Source of the DNA: Moraxella sp. ZY210820
GTDB lineage: Bacteria > Pseudomonadota > Gammaproteobacteria > Pseudomonadales > Moraxellaceae
Reading direction: 5' to 3'
DNA: 64,000 nucleotides
NCBI RefSeq assembly: GCF_030674635.1
Contig: NZ_CP089978.1
Location: forward strand, 372,001 to 436,000
Position 1 is the stretch's first letter; each line of letters begins with the position of its first letter. A program made the position numbers and the translations under genes. The notes under the pieces are model-generated. The model saw only the letters and a program-made list of their open reading frames with translations. It was not told where the DNA came from and made no database searches. Of this stretch, positions 17,514 through 27,074 are shown piece by piece.

Positions 17514-18677
17514 TTAACGTTCCCCCAACCCTTCTGACAAGGTCTTAATAATTGGTTTGGTTAAATAAGATAGCACAGTTCGCTCCATCGCTTTAATATC
17601 GACACTTGCAGTCATACCTGCTTTAACCACAATTTCATGTTCACGTTTTTTAAACTCTGCTCCCGAAATCTTAATTTTTACACGGTAAAAAGGTAGTTCT
17701 CCTTGAGCTGTTTTTTCAAGTAAAGTATCTGAACTAATATAGGTTACTTCGCCATTTAAACTACCAAAAATTGAGTAATCATAAGCATCTAACTTAACAG
17801 AAGCTTGTTGTCCTACACGCACATAAGCAATATCTGCAGGGCTAACTTGAGCTTCAATAATCAAATCGCTTTCAGTTGGTACAATTTCCATAAACGTTTC
17901 ACCTGCACGCACCACGCCACCAATAGTATTCATGGTAATATTTTTGACTGAACCTGTCATTGGTGCAAATAAACGTTTTTCGGCTAACACTTGATTACGG
18001 TCTTTAAGTTTTTCTTGTTCTGTATTTAACTCTTCTTGAACTTTGGTCAGTTCTGCTTGAGCATCTTGCAAATATTTATTTTGCTTGTTGGCAATTTCTG
18101 CTTGAATATCTGCAACCTGACGGCGTAAACGAATAATATCCACTAGTGCAATATCGCCATATTTAAGTAAAGGCTCATTCATAGCAAGTTCTTGTTTGGC
18201 TAATGCTAATGTTTTTTGTAATGCAAAAATATCAGCCTCTATCGCTTGGCGACGACGTTGATAAAGCTGTCGTTGATTGGCAATATATTCTGGGTAGGCT
18301 TGCGTTTGAGCATCAAAAATTAAAGCCTTACCATACACTTCGGCTTCTAAACGTGCTAAACTGGCTTTTAACGCTGCTATACGTTGTAAAGCATCATTTA
18401 CAGCAACTTGAGCTCGTTCTTCTTCTAATACAGCAAGTAAATCACCTTGAGTAACGGTTTGTCCTTCTTTAACTAATAGTTGTTTTAAAATACCACCTTC
18501 AATGGCTTGCACATATTGAGTGCGTGCCGATGCAATTACACTAGCTTTAGCTCGTGTAACTTGGTTGATTTTTGCGACCGAAGCCCAAGCTACTAAAATG
18601 ACTACTGCGATAACAATACTCCAAATTACCCAGCGTGCGGATTGAGTTGATGGTTTTAATTCTGTTTCTACACTCAT
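17514..18677 (-). CDS. Type I secretion membrane fusion protein (HlyD family)
   Basis: 387 residues. It links the ABC transporter to the TolC-like outer membrane channel. One membrane segment near residues 18-36 (WVIWSIVIAVVILVAWASV), a lipoyl half (VEGG..KQLLVKEGQTVTQGDLLAVL), a long coiled coil with LAKQELAMNEPLLKYGDIALVD, and HlyD C-terminal strands (GMTASVDIK). Third gene of a minus-strand operon; its start overlaps the transporter stop by 4 bases (ATGA). Confidence 0.93.
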   Translation of the reverse strand: MSVETELKPSTQSARWVIWSIVIAVVILVAWASVAKINQVTRAKASVIASARTQYVQAIEGGILKQLLVKEGQTVTQGDLLAVLEEERAQVAVNDALQRIAALKASLARLEAEVYGKALIFDAQTQAYPEYIANQRQLYQRRRQAIEADIFALQKTLALAKQELAMNEPLLKYGDIALVDIIRLRRQVADIQAEIANKQNKYLQDAQAELTKVQEELNTEQEKLKDRNQVLAEKRLFAPMTGSVKNITMNTIGGVVRAGETFMEIVPTESDLIIEAQVSPADIAYVRVGQQASVKLDAYDYSIFGSLNGEVTYISSDTLLEKTAQGELPFYRVKIKISGAEFKKREHEIVVKAGMTASVDIKAMERTVLSYLTKPIIKTLSEGLGER

Positions 18678-20800
18678 GAGCGTTTGCCTTGAAAATAATC
18701 TAAAACTGCTTGTTTACTACCGTCCATGATAATTTTACCACGTTCCATAACAATAATTCGATTAACTAAAGGTAAAATACTCATTTTATGTGTTGAGATA
18801 ATGACGGTTTGATTACGTTTTAATTCATCATTTAATAATTGAATACAACGTTGTTCTTGGCGATTATCCATAGATGAAGTAGGCTCATCAAGTAGTAAAA
18901 TTTGTGGGCGTGTTAAAATTAAACGGGAAAAAGCCAATAATTGTTTTTGTCCACCTGATAAACCTTTACCGCCTTCATAAATATCTAAGTCTAAACCTTT
19001 AGGGTGATGTTGAATAAAATCCATCAATCCTGTCCGAGTTAAGACATGATGAAGTTCATCATCACTTGGTTGTGCTAGACCAATAAGTAAATTATCTCGT
19101 AATGTACCTTGAAATAGACGATGGTCTTGTTGCAAATATCCCAACTTTTGTTGCAATAAACGAGCATGAATTTGTTGTATATCTAATCCATCTAACAACG
19201 TTTGACCTTGTTGGGCAATATATAAACCTGACAATAATTTCAATAAAGTTGATTTTCCCGAACCAATCGCTCCTAAAATAGCGATACGTTCACCTGCTTT
19301 AATATTAAGGTGTTCGATGTCTAAGACAGGGTGTTGCTGTTGTTGATAAAAATATTTAATCTGTTTCAGTTGATAATGACCAAGTAACTGACTTGGCATG
19401 AGTGGCTTTAATTGGCTATCATTATCTTGTTTAAGCTGGAACAATTGATCTAAGTTTTGTTTGGCTACTCTTGCATGAGAGGATTGCACTAAAAGATTAG
19501 GGATTTGCATAATCGGATTTAAAATACGTCCACCTAAAATGGAGCAAGCAATCATCGCCCCCATAGTCATTTTACCGTCCATAACGACATAAGAACCTAC
19601 AATGACGATACCAATATAACTAAGCTGTTGTAAAGTTTGTACAATATAGTTGAGATAATCATTTAAATGTTTCATCTCAATATCTTGTTTTAAGTTTTTG
19701 TGAATGATGTTCGTCCATTTGGTTAAAAACTTATATTGACCAAAACCTGATTTAATAGTTTCCATACCTTCCACAGTTTCAACTAATAATCCTGTTTTTA
19801 AATAAGAATAGGTTGCTCCTTGTTTTGCTACTTTATCCATAAAATGACGGAATGTTAAACCTAAAATCACAGCAATCACACCCGCAATAAAAGGTACGGC
19901 AGCAACCCAAACTGAACCAATCATTGCAATGAGTACAATAAATAAAATACCCATTGGTAAATCAACTAAATTAAATAAGGTTGATGAAGTGTAAAAACTA
20001 CGGATTTGTTCATAACCTCTTAATTGAGCTGCCATTGAACCAACTGATGTAGGTAATAGGTCTAAACGTATGCCTAATAGACGCTGATAAATATGTTCAG
20101 ATAATTTGACATCTAAACCAATCATGACTTTATCCATTAGCTTAGAACGAGCGACTTTTAACACTAATTCTAATAAAATCACTAAAGCAACACCCGAAGC
20201 TAGAATAATTAATGTGTTTTCATTGCGGGTTGGAATCACACGGTCATAGACTTGCATGGAAAATAGGGAAATCGCTAAGGCAAATGCATTAATCACAAAA
20301 GTTGCAATAATTGCTTCACCCATCACACCACGATAAGAAATGAGTTGCTGTCGAATAAATTGTGAAAAACTTGTTTGGTGTGATGAAGTTACAATCAAAT
20401 CATTCGCTTTGATACTTATCAATACATCAAAATTCGAACTATCTAATTGATATGTATGTTGGCTTTGTTGAAACTGATATTGTTGTTCTGTAATACTTTG
20501 TGTAATTACACCCCAGCCTAAATGAGGTACATGAGCAATTAAGGGTAAATGTGTTGCTTCAAGTTGTGAAAGAATGTTTACTTGTGAAATATTGAGTGCG
20601 GTTAAACATTGTATAATTTGAGATTGAACTTGTCCAATTTGAATATGTTCTTGTTTAAAGAGTGGTGCTAAAGATTGTTGTAGAATATGCTGTATAGCAA
20701 CTCTATCTATAACATAATCATAATGACGCAAACAATAAAAAATAGCTTGTTGCAACTCAAAAAAAGCAGATGATGAATGGGGGAATGCCAACGTATTCAT
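18674..20800 (-). CDS. Type I secretion ABC transporter (HlyB-like, C39-like domain)
   Basis: 708 residues. The first ~130 residues form a C39-peptidase-like domain without the catalytic Cys, as in transporters of RTX proteins, which bind unfolded substrate instead of cutting a leader. A six-helix membrane domain follows (VYDRVIPTRNENTLIILASG is a familiar HlyB-type segment), then the ATPase: Walker A GAIGSGKST, signature LSGGQKQ, Walker B ILLLDEPTS. It powers one-step export of a glycine-rich exoprotein. 20 bases after the TolC-like gene. Confidence 0.93.
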   Translation of the reverse strand: MNTLAFPHSSSAFFELQQAIFYCLRHYDYVIDRVAIQHILQQSLAPLFKQEHIQIGQVQSQIIQCLTALNISQVNILSQLEATHLPLIAHVPHLGWGVITQSITEQQYQFQQSQHTYQLDSSNFDVLISIKANDLIVTSSHQTSFSQFIRQQLISYRGVMGEAIIATFVINAFALAISLFSMQVYDRVIPTRNENTLIILASGVALVILLELVLKVARSKLMDKVMIGLDVKLSEHIYQRLLGIRLDLLPTSVGSMAAQLRGYEQIRSFYTSSTLFNLVDLPMGILFIVLIAMIGSVWVAAVPFIAGVIAVILGLTFRHFMDKVAKQGATYSYLKTGLLVETVEGMETIKSGFGQYKFLTKWTNIIHKNLKQDIEMKHLNDYLNYIVQTLQQLSYIGIVIVGSYVVMDGKMTMGAMIACSILGGRILNPIMQIPNLLVQSSHARVAKQNLDQLFQLKQDNDSQLKPLMPSQLLGHYQLKQIKYFYQQQQHPVLDIEHLNIKAGERIAILGAIGSGKSTLLKLLSGLYIAQQGQTLLDGLDIQQIHARLLQQKLGYLQQDHRLFQGTLRDNLLIGLAQPSDDELHHVLTRTGLMDFIQHHPKGLDLDIYEGGKGLSGGQKQLLAFSRLILTRPQILLLDEPTSSMDNRQEQRCIQLLNDELKRNQTVIISTHKMSILPLVNRIIVMERGKIIMDGSKQAVLDYFQGKRS

Positions 20801-20820
20801 ATTAAAAACTCTTTAATTCA

Positions 20821-22113
20821 TCATTGATGATGTTCAGTTACTTCATTTTGCCACGTCATCATATTTAAATCGACTTTCAATCTAAAATACTGAGCTAAAA
20901 ATGAACTTTCAAATTGAATGAGCTGTGCTTGGTAGTCCATATGTTCTCTTATGGCATTGAGTATTTCTAACCATGATTTACGTCCTACTAAAAATTGACG
21001 TTGATAAGATTCACTGACCATTTGAGAATCTTTAATTGCTAATTTTAAGAGTTTTATTTGTTGATAATCATGTATAAACTGCTGATATTGTGTTTGTAAA
21101 TTTTCTTCAAGTTGTCGTTGGTTGGCTTGCTGATTTGCTTTCAGACTTTCAATTTGAGCGGTACTAATTTGAGGCTCTATCCATTTAGACAAACCAGCTC
21201 CTGTATTAAAAGTCATGCCTATGCTGAAAGATTGGTCATAATGTTTTGTTGCATTAGGCTGATATTCATGACTCCATTGCGTATAAATGGTTGGATAGCG
21301 TTGTGCTTTAACAGATTCTAATTGCTTTTGCTGTGCTTTAATTTGATAATCCAATTTACTAGATGTAGGGTGCTGAGCAGTATAATCTTGGTATTGATAC
21401 ATAACTTTATGTTTTATCATGGTTAAATCTGCCTCAGCTTGTTGCATAAGTATTTGTTTTATATTGCTATTATGATGAAATAAAGTATGGTCTTGATATG
21501 GTTTATGACCGACTAAATAAATTAAACGTAATTGAGCTACACGTTTTTGCTCTAAAGCCGAATCATATTGAGTTTGTGCTAATAATATACGATTATTAAT
21601 AAGTTCTAACTCAATAGGTGCAGAAACTCCTTGCTGAACACGGCGTTGCATCATTGCTTTAAAACGATGTAAATCTTGAATAATGGTTTTATAAATGACA
21701 CTTACACTATCAGCTTGTATATAATTTTGCCACACATCTATGGTATTTTTAGCGATATGATATTTTTGTTCAAGTACAGCCATGTGGCTTGCTTGATTCT
21801 TATATTGTGCTTGTTGAATATCTGCAGTAATCTGCCCGCCAGACCACAATGTTTGTCGAATATTTATTTGATGGTGAAGCTGTTTATCTTGGTTATATTG
21901 ACTTTGTGTAGATAGTGTTGGATAACGTTGGGCTTTGGCAATAGTTGTTTGCAATTCAGACACTTGCTGTTCAGCTTGTACGGATTGTATTGTTGGGTGT
22001 TGGGTCAGGGTTAATTCAATTAATTGCTCTATGTTATAAAAATCGATTGCATAACTATTGACTGCAATAGGGCAAATCAATATTCCATATAAAACTTTTT
22101 GAATATAAGACAT
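20821..22113 (-). CDS. TolC-family outer membrane channel of the type I system
   Basis: 430 residues with a signal peptide (IQKVLYGILICPIAVNSYA). Two OEP repeats typical of TolC (LIELTLTQHPTIQSVQAEQQ at the start and a matching block near residue 250) and long coiled-coil helices rich in Gln. It forms the trimeric duct through the outer membrane. First gene of the tolC-like/ABC/HlyD-like operon. The usual substrate gene is not intact next to it; only RTX remnants remain at 15.5 and 16.2-16.5 kb. Confidence 0.9.
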   Translation of the reverse strand: MSYIQKVLYGILICPIAVNSYAIDFYNIEQLIELTLTQHPTIQSVQAEQQVSELQTTIAKAQRYPTLSTQSQYNQDKQLHHQINIRQTLWSGGQITADIQQAQYKNQASHMAVLEQKYHIAKNTIDVWQNYIQADSVSVIYKTIIQDLHRFKAMMQRRVQQGVSAPIELELINNRILLAQTQYDSALEQKRVAQLRLIYLVGHKPYQDHTLFHHNSNIKQILMQQAEADLTMIKHKVMYQYQDYTAQHPTSSKLDYQIKAQQKQLESVKAQRYPTIYTQWSHEYQPNATKHYDQSFSIGMTFNTGAGLSKWIEPQISTAQIESLKANQQANQRQLEENLQTQYQQFIHDYQQIKLLKLAIKDSQMVSESYQRQFLVGRKSWLEILNAIREHMDYQAQLIQFESSFLAQYFRLKVDLNMMTWQNEVTEHHQ

Positions 22114-22235
22114 AGGCGACCAACTTGAATTAAAATAAAAATTCTACTCTAATTTATTACACAAGTCTATATTGTAAAAGATTGGTGTAAGGTAGGAGAT
22201 GATATTCCACCTACGTTGAGCATACAATTTACCCA

Positions 22236-23618
22236 TTAAAATGCATTTTTGATATTTAAATATAGTGCAATAATGCCACGACAAAAGTTATCAATGCCAC
22301 GTTGCAGGAAATTCATTGCTTTAATATCGACATCTTGTGTAATTGGAATGGTTTGAATGACTTGATTATTTTGAATAATTTCAAGGTCAGCCAATGCAAA
22401 ATTTTGTTGTTGTAATGGTGCAATTAATTTTTGTTTTGCGATTACACGATAATTAACAGGCGAATGTGTTAAAGGTTCAATATTAATGATTTGCTCATTT
22501 TCTGTATATTGAATACGCATATTCTGTAAATTAAACTGATTTAAATCAATACTATTTTGCTGTGGATAACGTGAAGCAGTAATATTATAAGTGTGTGGTG
22601 CATAAACTGCTAAACGATTATTTAAACTATTTTCGATAGGTAAATAAGCAATAGTATGATATTGTTGAATTAAAGGAACATTTTGTGTATATTCAAAGGC
22701 TAAATTAAGCAATTTATAAGAAATATCAGCACGTTGAGCTTTACTATTTGTACCCAGTACAATAACCACTAAACGGCGTTGTGTTAAGGGCAGTGTACCA
22801 ACGGTAATTTCATGATGAGCAGTATTTACTTGTTCGGTTGTTTGTTCGTCTGTTGGATTGGTTGATGAACTCTCTTGTGCTGTTTTCGCTAATGATTGTG
22901 TTGCAGTTAAAGCTAAATTATAACCTGCTGCACTGGTATAACCTGTTTTTAAGCCATCAATTCGGTTATCACGTTTAAGTAAAATATTGGTTGCTTCATG
23001 AATTTTTTTATAATTAAATGTTGGTTGTTTAGCATAATTTAAGTAATCTGGCGTTTGTTCAATCAGTGCTAATGATAATAAATTCAAATCATACGCTGTT
23101 GAATAATGCTGTTCCATCGTAACGCCTGATGGGTTGGTAAAAGACGTATTCTTCATGCCTAATTGCTGAGCTTCTTGATTCATACGCTGAATAAAGTTTT
23201 GCATATTTCCATTACCAAGATATTCAGCAAGTAACAAAGCAGCATCATTGGCAGACATAATGGTAAGACCTGCTAATAATTGGTCAATACTCACTTGTTC
23301 GCCAACATTTAGCTCCATTTGTGATTCGTCATCTTGAACTTGATTGACAATAGGTGTTACATTAACAATTTGATTTTTTTGTAATTTTCCTGATTGAATA
23401 TCTTTGAGTACAATATAAGCCACCATCATTTTCGTTAATGAAGCAGGGGCGTGTTGTTTATGGGCATTATGCTCGGCAATGATTTGCTGGGTTTGTTGGT
23501 CGTAAATAAGCCATGCTTGTGCATTAACAGATGTGGGTTGAATATTAAGAACAGCACTAAAGCTATTTTGCATAGCGACTAAGCCTAGCGTTAATGCGAA
23601 AAAACGAGAAGCCCACAT
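22236..23618 (-). CDS. dacC: D-alanyl-D-alanine carboxypeptidase (PBP5/6 family)
   Basis: 460 residues, somewhat longer than the usual ~390. Removes the terminal D-Ala of peptidoglycan pentapeptides in the periplasm. Signal peptide (FFALTLGLVAMQNSFSA), catalytic SLTK at residues 60-63, SAND as the SxN motif and KTGYTSAAGYN as the KTG motif. An extra Ser/Thr/Glu-rich insert (TAQESSSTNPTDEQTTEQ) interrupts the region after KTG and accounts for the length. C-terminal beta domain and an amphipathic end (FLQRGIDNFCRGIIALYLNI) that would dock on the membrane. Confidence 0.93.
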   Translation of the reverse strand: MWASRFFALTLGLVAMQNSFSAVLNIQPTSVNAQAWLIYDQQTQQIIAEHNAHKQHAPASLTKMMVAYIVLKDIQSGKLQKNQIVNVTPIVNQVQDDESQMELNVGEQVSIDQLLAGLTIMSANDAALLLAEYLGNGNMQNFIQRMNQEAQQLGMKNTSFTNPSGVTMEQHYSTAYDLNLLSLALIEQTPDYLNYAKQPTFNYKKIHEATNILLKRDNRIDGLKTGYTSAAGYNLALTATQSLAKTAQESSSTNPTDEQTTEQVNTAHHEITVGTLPLTQRRLVVIVLGTNSKAQRADISYKLLNLAFEYTQNVPLIQQYHTIAYLPIENSLNNRLAVYAPHTYNITASRYPQQNSIDLNQFNLQNMRIQYTENEQIINIEPLTHSPVNYRVIAKQKLIAPLQQQNFALADLEIIQNNQVIQTIPITQDVDIKAMNFLQRGIDNFCRGIIALYLNIKNAF

Positions 23619-23781
23619 AAAATAATTGCCTTAAAATAAAAAGAATAAATAAAATTGCAGTATGATACTTTTTTTTAGCTAAAAACTCTAGCTATTGCCA
23701 GATATTTTTACAAAATTTTAGGGAAAAATTAGTAAAAAAATGCTAGTCTAATACTAATTTTTCAATCATTTGGTTTTTATT

Positions 23782-25506
23782 ATGCAAGTTCATTATCAAA
23801 TAGAATTTGATGATTATCGTCAGCATCTAATTCATGTTACTTTACGTTTTTTAGCTAGTCCAAATCAGCTGTTATGGTTGCCGACTTGGATTCCGGGTAG
23901 CTATTTAATTCGTGAATTTAGTAAACATATTGAACAAGTCAAGGCTTATGATGAAGCAGGGCATAGTTTAAAAATCAGTAAAAAAACTAAAAACCAATGG
24001 CAATTATTTAATACTGACCATGAATTGATGACCGTTGAGTATGATGTTTATGCTTATGATTTATCGGTGCGTGGGGCGTATGTTGATGATACTCGTTTAT
24101 ATGTCAATCCTGCTTGTGTGTGTATGGCGGTGGCAGGACAGGAGCAAGACCCTTGTGAAGTTGCCTTGTTTATTCCTAAAGCATTGCAACATTTTACCTT
24201 AGTAACAGGCTTAAAATCACATCAATTTATGCAAGGGCGTTTTACCTTAACCAGTCAAAATTATGACCAACTCATTGATAGTCCATTTGAATTAGCCGAG
24301 CATAGCCGTTTTGAATTTAATATCAAAGATGGTGAACGTGATATTTGCCATCAATTTGTGATTTCAGGTAAACATCAAGCTAATTTAAGCCGTTTACAAC
24401 AAGATATTACAAAAATTTGTCAAGCTGAAGTGGATTTATTTGGTTCAGCTCCATTTGATGATTATACTTTTATGACGATGGCAACGGGCAATCATTATGG
24501 TGGTTTGGAACATACAAATAGTACCAGTTTAATTACACCACGTCAGGATTTGCCTAAAATTGATGAGCCAGATGAACCGAGTGCGGATTATCAGCGTTAT
24601 TTAGGTTTGTGTAGCCATGAATATTTCCATGCATGGTGGGTAAAGTTTATTCGTCCAGAGAGTTTTGTCAATTATCCATTACATCAAGAAGGTTATACTA
24701 CGTTGTTATGGATTTTTGAAGGTTTTACATCTTATTATGATGATTTGATTTTGTATCGTAGTGGAGTAATTTCACAAGCGAGTTATTTTAAATTATTAAC
24801 AGCACAAATTAATCGTTATTTACAAAATGATGGACGTAAAATTCAAAGCGTCAGTGAATCAAGTTTTGATGCGTGGATTAAATATTATCGTCAAGATGAA
24901 AATTCAAATCAGGCAGGCACGAGTTATTATAATAAAGGGGCATTGGTTGCCTTGTGCTTAGATTTAAGTTTACGTTTACATAGCTCAAGTTTAGATGCAG
25001 TATTAGGTCAATTTTATCTCAATGCTCAACAAGCTAAACAAGTCAATGAACATACGATTTTTGAAGTTTGCCAGCAATTAACAGGGCAAGATTGGCGAGA
25101 ACGTATTCAATATTTAATTGATACGACTGAAGAATTACCACTTGAGCAATTATTAGCTAGCTTTGGTATAGATTATAAAATCCTTGAAAAATCTGCTTTA
25201 CCATTTGGGTTAAAATTGCAAGAAAAGCCAGAAGGTTTATTGATTCAAACCGCACAACGTCAAGGCGTGGCAAGTCAAGCAGGTTTATCGGCTCATGATA
25301 TAATTGTTGCGATTGATGGCTTAAAAGCCACAACTGCATTGTGTACGCAATTAAGTAAAGAAAAAACGACTCGTAGCGTTAAAGTCCATGCATTCCGCCG
25401 TGATGAATTGATGGAATTTGATATGCCATTAGGCGAACATCAATTACAGGATGTGGAATTAAGCATTAAAGATGAAAGTTTAGTGGCGAAGTGGTTGTCG
25501 AGATAA
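23782..25506 (+). CDS. M61-family glycyl aminopeptidase with C-terminal PDZ domain
   Basis: 574 residues from ATG 23782 (a TTG four codons upstream is less likely). Zinc metallopeptidase: HEYFH at residues 279-283 is the HExxH site, preceded by GGLEH (240-244) and followed by EGFTSYYDDL with the third ligand Glu. An N-terminal beta domain and a C-terminal PDZ domain (LLIQTAQRQGVASQAGLSAHD) complete the M61 layout. No signal peptide is visible, so it is probably cytosolic. Single gene. Confidence 0.92.
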   Translation: MQVHYQIEFDDYRQHLIHVTLRFLASPNQLLWLPTWIPGSYLIREFSKHIEQVKAYDEAGHSLKISKKTKNQWQLFNTDHELMTVEYDVYAYDLSVRGAYVDDTRLYVNPACVCMAVAGQEQDPCEVALFIPKALQHFTLVTGLKSHQFMQGRFTLTSQNYDQLIDSPFELAEHSRFEFNIKDGERDICHQFVISGKHQANLSRLQQDITKICQAEVDLFGSAPFDDYTFMTMATGNHYGGLEHTNSTSLITPRQDLPKIDEPDEPSADYQRYLGLCSHEYFHAWWVKFIRPESFVNYPLHQEGYTTLLWIFEGFTSYYDDLILYRSGVISQASYFKLLTAQINRYLQNDGRKIQSVSESSFDAWIKYYRQDENSNQAGTSYYNKGALVALCLDLSLRLHSSSLDAVLGQFYLNAQQAKQVNEHTIFEVCQQLTGQDWRERIQYLIDTTEELPLEQLLASFGIDYKILEKSALPFGLKLQEKPEGLLIQTAQRQGVASQAGLSAHDIIVAIDGLKATTALCTQLSKEKTTRSVKVHAFRRDELMEFDMPLGEHQLQDVELSIKDESLVAKWLSR

Positions 25507-25573
25507 AAGTTAGATTCTTGATTTTTAGTATTACATTATGTAAGATGAATAAAAATCGAGTGTTACTTTAACA

Positions 25574-25879
25574 ATGAGTGAAACCATTATTTCAAGTTTG
25601 TATGGCATGATTTTTGAATGGGATAAAGAAAAAGAACATTTATCTTTTCAGAATCATGGTGTACATTTTTCCGAAGCAATTACCGTATTTTTAGACCCTT
25701 ATAATATTATTGATGAGGATTATCGAGAATACGGTGAAACACGTTATATCACGGTTGGTATGAGTAGTCATCATAGATTACTAAAAGTGATATGGACAGA
25801 TAGAGACCCAAATACACGTATTATTTCGGCGTGGAAAGCAACAGCACAGGATAAGAAAGCCTATGAATACAACAGATGA
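25574..25879 (+). CDS. brnT: BrnT-family toxin (type II toxin-antitoxin)
   Basis: 101 residues. The BrnT opening FEWDKEKEHLSFQNHGVHFSEA and the RYITVGMSSHHRLLKVIWTDRD core are clear. BrnT is a RelE-fold ribonuclease that blocks translation. It precedes its antitoxin, the normal order for brnTA, with a 17-base overlap. Inserted between core genes. Confidence 0.9.
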   Translation: MSETIISSLYGMIFEWDKEKEHLSFQNHGVHFSEAITVFLDPYNIIDEDYREYGETRYITVGMSSHHRLLKVIWTDRDPNTRIISAWKATAQDKKAYEYNR

Positions 25880-26099
25880 AATCTATGAGACCTACAAAGA
25901 TTGGGATATGTCTAAGGCAAAAAGAGGTAATACTAATCCCATGATTAAACGTTTACAAGATGCTCAAGCACGCCATGAGCAAAATGAAATTTTAACACAA
26001 ATGCTTGACCATGATGTGCTAGAGTTATTGAAACAGCGTGCAAATAATCAAAAAGATGTGGAGCGTATCAATACCATGTTAAGAGTATTATTTGCCTAA
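25863..26099 (+). CDS. brnA: BrnA-type antitoxin
   Basis: 78 residues, starting inside the brnT 3' end. It has a basic N-terminal half (TYKDWDMSKAKRGNTNP, similar to the start of BrnA proteins) and a helical C-terminus DHDVLELLKQRANNQKDVERINTMLRVLF that would form the ribbon-helix-helix DNA-binding domain. Expected to neutralise BrnT and repress the pair. Its stop overlaps the convergent ychJ gene by 4 bases. Confidence 0.82.
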   Translation: MNTTDEIYETYKDWDMSKAKRGNTNPMIKRLQDAQARHEQNEILTQMLDHDVLELLKQRANNQKDVERINTMLRVLFA

Positions 26100-26560
26100 T
26101 TTAGGTATAGACCACAACACAATTTAAACTTTTTGCTTGAACCACAAAAACACGGTTGTTTCATGGTGCGTACACTTGGCAAAGTTGGGTCTAAAAAATA
26201 CCATTTGCTATCGATAAGTACAAATGCTGATAATTCATGATGTACGCACCGTTCGCCATCTTGTTGGAAATAGGCTTTAAATTCGACAAGAGAATGATTT
26301 TTATCAATATTTGCTTGATGCTTGATTACATCTAAACCTTGCCAATCAGTATTTTTTGACCAATCTAATAATGCAGTGTGGTCTAATAAATGCTGTTGTG
26401 CAGGTGCAGTTGTAACGATAATATAGTCAATGTGTTGTAATACAAAAGCACTATAACGTGAACGCATGAGTTGTTCTGCGGTTTGTGCAGTGGTTTGAGC
26501 TAAATGTAAAGGCTGACAACAATTGGTATAATCTAAGTGAGATTGGCAAGGACAAAGCAT
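26096..26560 (-). CDS. ychJ: YchJ-family SEC-C/NTF2-like protein
   Basis: 154 residues. Two Cys-rich SEC-C zinc motifs bracket an NTF2-like domain: CPCQSHLDYTNCC at the N-terminus and CFCGSSKKFKLCCG at the C-terminus, with LMRSRYSAFV and HHELSAFVLIDSKWYFLD between. This is the UPF0225/YchJ layout; its molecular function is unknown. Converges on brnA with a 4-base overlap. Confidence 0.9.
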   Translation of the reverse strand: MLCPCQSHLDYTNCCQPLHLAQTTAQTAEQLMRSRYSAFVLQHIDYIIVTTAPAQQHLLDHTALLDWSKNTDWQGLDVIKHQANIDKNHSLVEFKAYFQQDGERCVHHELSAFVLIDSKWYFLDPTLPSVRTMKQPCFCGSSKKFKLCCGLYLN

Positions 26561-26577
26561 GATAATTTTCCAAAATT

Positions 26578-26607
26578 AAACCCATTGAATGATATTCCAA
26601 TGGGTTT
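26578..26607 (-). terminator. Terminator downstream of the DUF465 gene
   Basis: 10-bp perfect stem AAACCCATTG/CAATGGGTTT with a 10-base loop, 21 bases after the DUF465 stop, followed by an AATTTT stretch on the minus strand. Confidence 0.75.
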
Positions 26608-26628
26608 TTGTATCTAAAAGAACAATGA

Positions 26629-26856
26629 TTATTCAGCTTTCGCTTTTAAAATCATTTGATAAATTTCATCTTTTAAATGTAATTTTTTCTTTTTCAATAC
26701 TTCAATATCTTCAAGACCGCTCGTTACAGGATCTTGTTCTAAACGAATAATTTCATGGTCAAGTGCATTATGCTCGTCAAAAATTTTTGCAAAGTGAGCA
26801 TTGTTTTGACGTAATTCGCTGATTAATTCACGATGTTCTGGAAACATGGTATCCAC
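26629..26856 (-). CDS. DUF465 (YdcH-type) small coiled-coil protein
   Basis: 75 residues. MFPEHRELISELRQNNAHFAKIFDEHNALDHEI followed by EDIEVLKKKKLHLKDEIYQMI is the DUF465 pattern, a short antiparallel coiled coil of unknown role. It has a good ribosome site (GAAGGTGG) just before the ATG. Confidence 0.9.
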   Translation of the reverse strand: MDTMFPEHRELISELRQNNAHFAKIFDEHNALDHEIIRLEQDPVTSGLEDIEVLKKKKLHLKDEIYQMILKAKAE

Positions 26857-27074
26857 CTTCTTTAATGTTAATCACTTTATACGATTATAGTATGCTAAAT
26901 TGAAAAATTTTTCTACCCTTTTTTGAATTGTTTTATCATCTTTTTTTAGATTTATGTATTTTAGTCCGCCAATTGTGTGCAAAAACCATAGTTTTTAGTG
27001 GAAATTGTAATAAGTACTTGCACAAATAGCAAAATATGATAATGTTATTGTATAAATGTAACAGAAATTGGGTA

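Noticed and set aside
22160..22235. Terminator between tolC-like gene and dacC
   Set aside because: Only GTAGG/CCTAC can pair with a long loop and no T tract; too weak to call.
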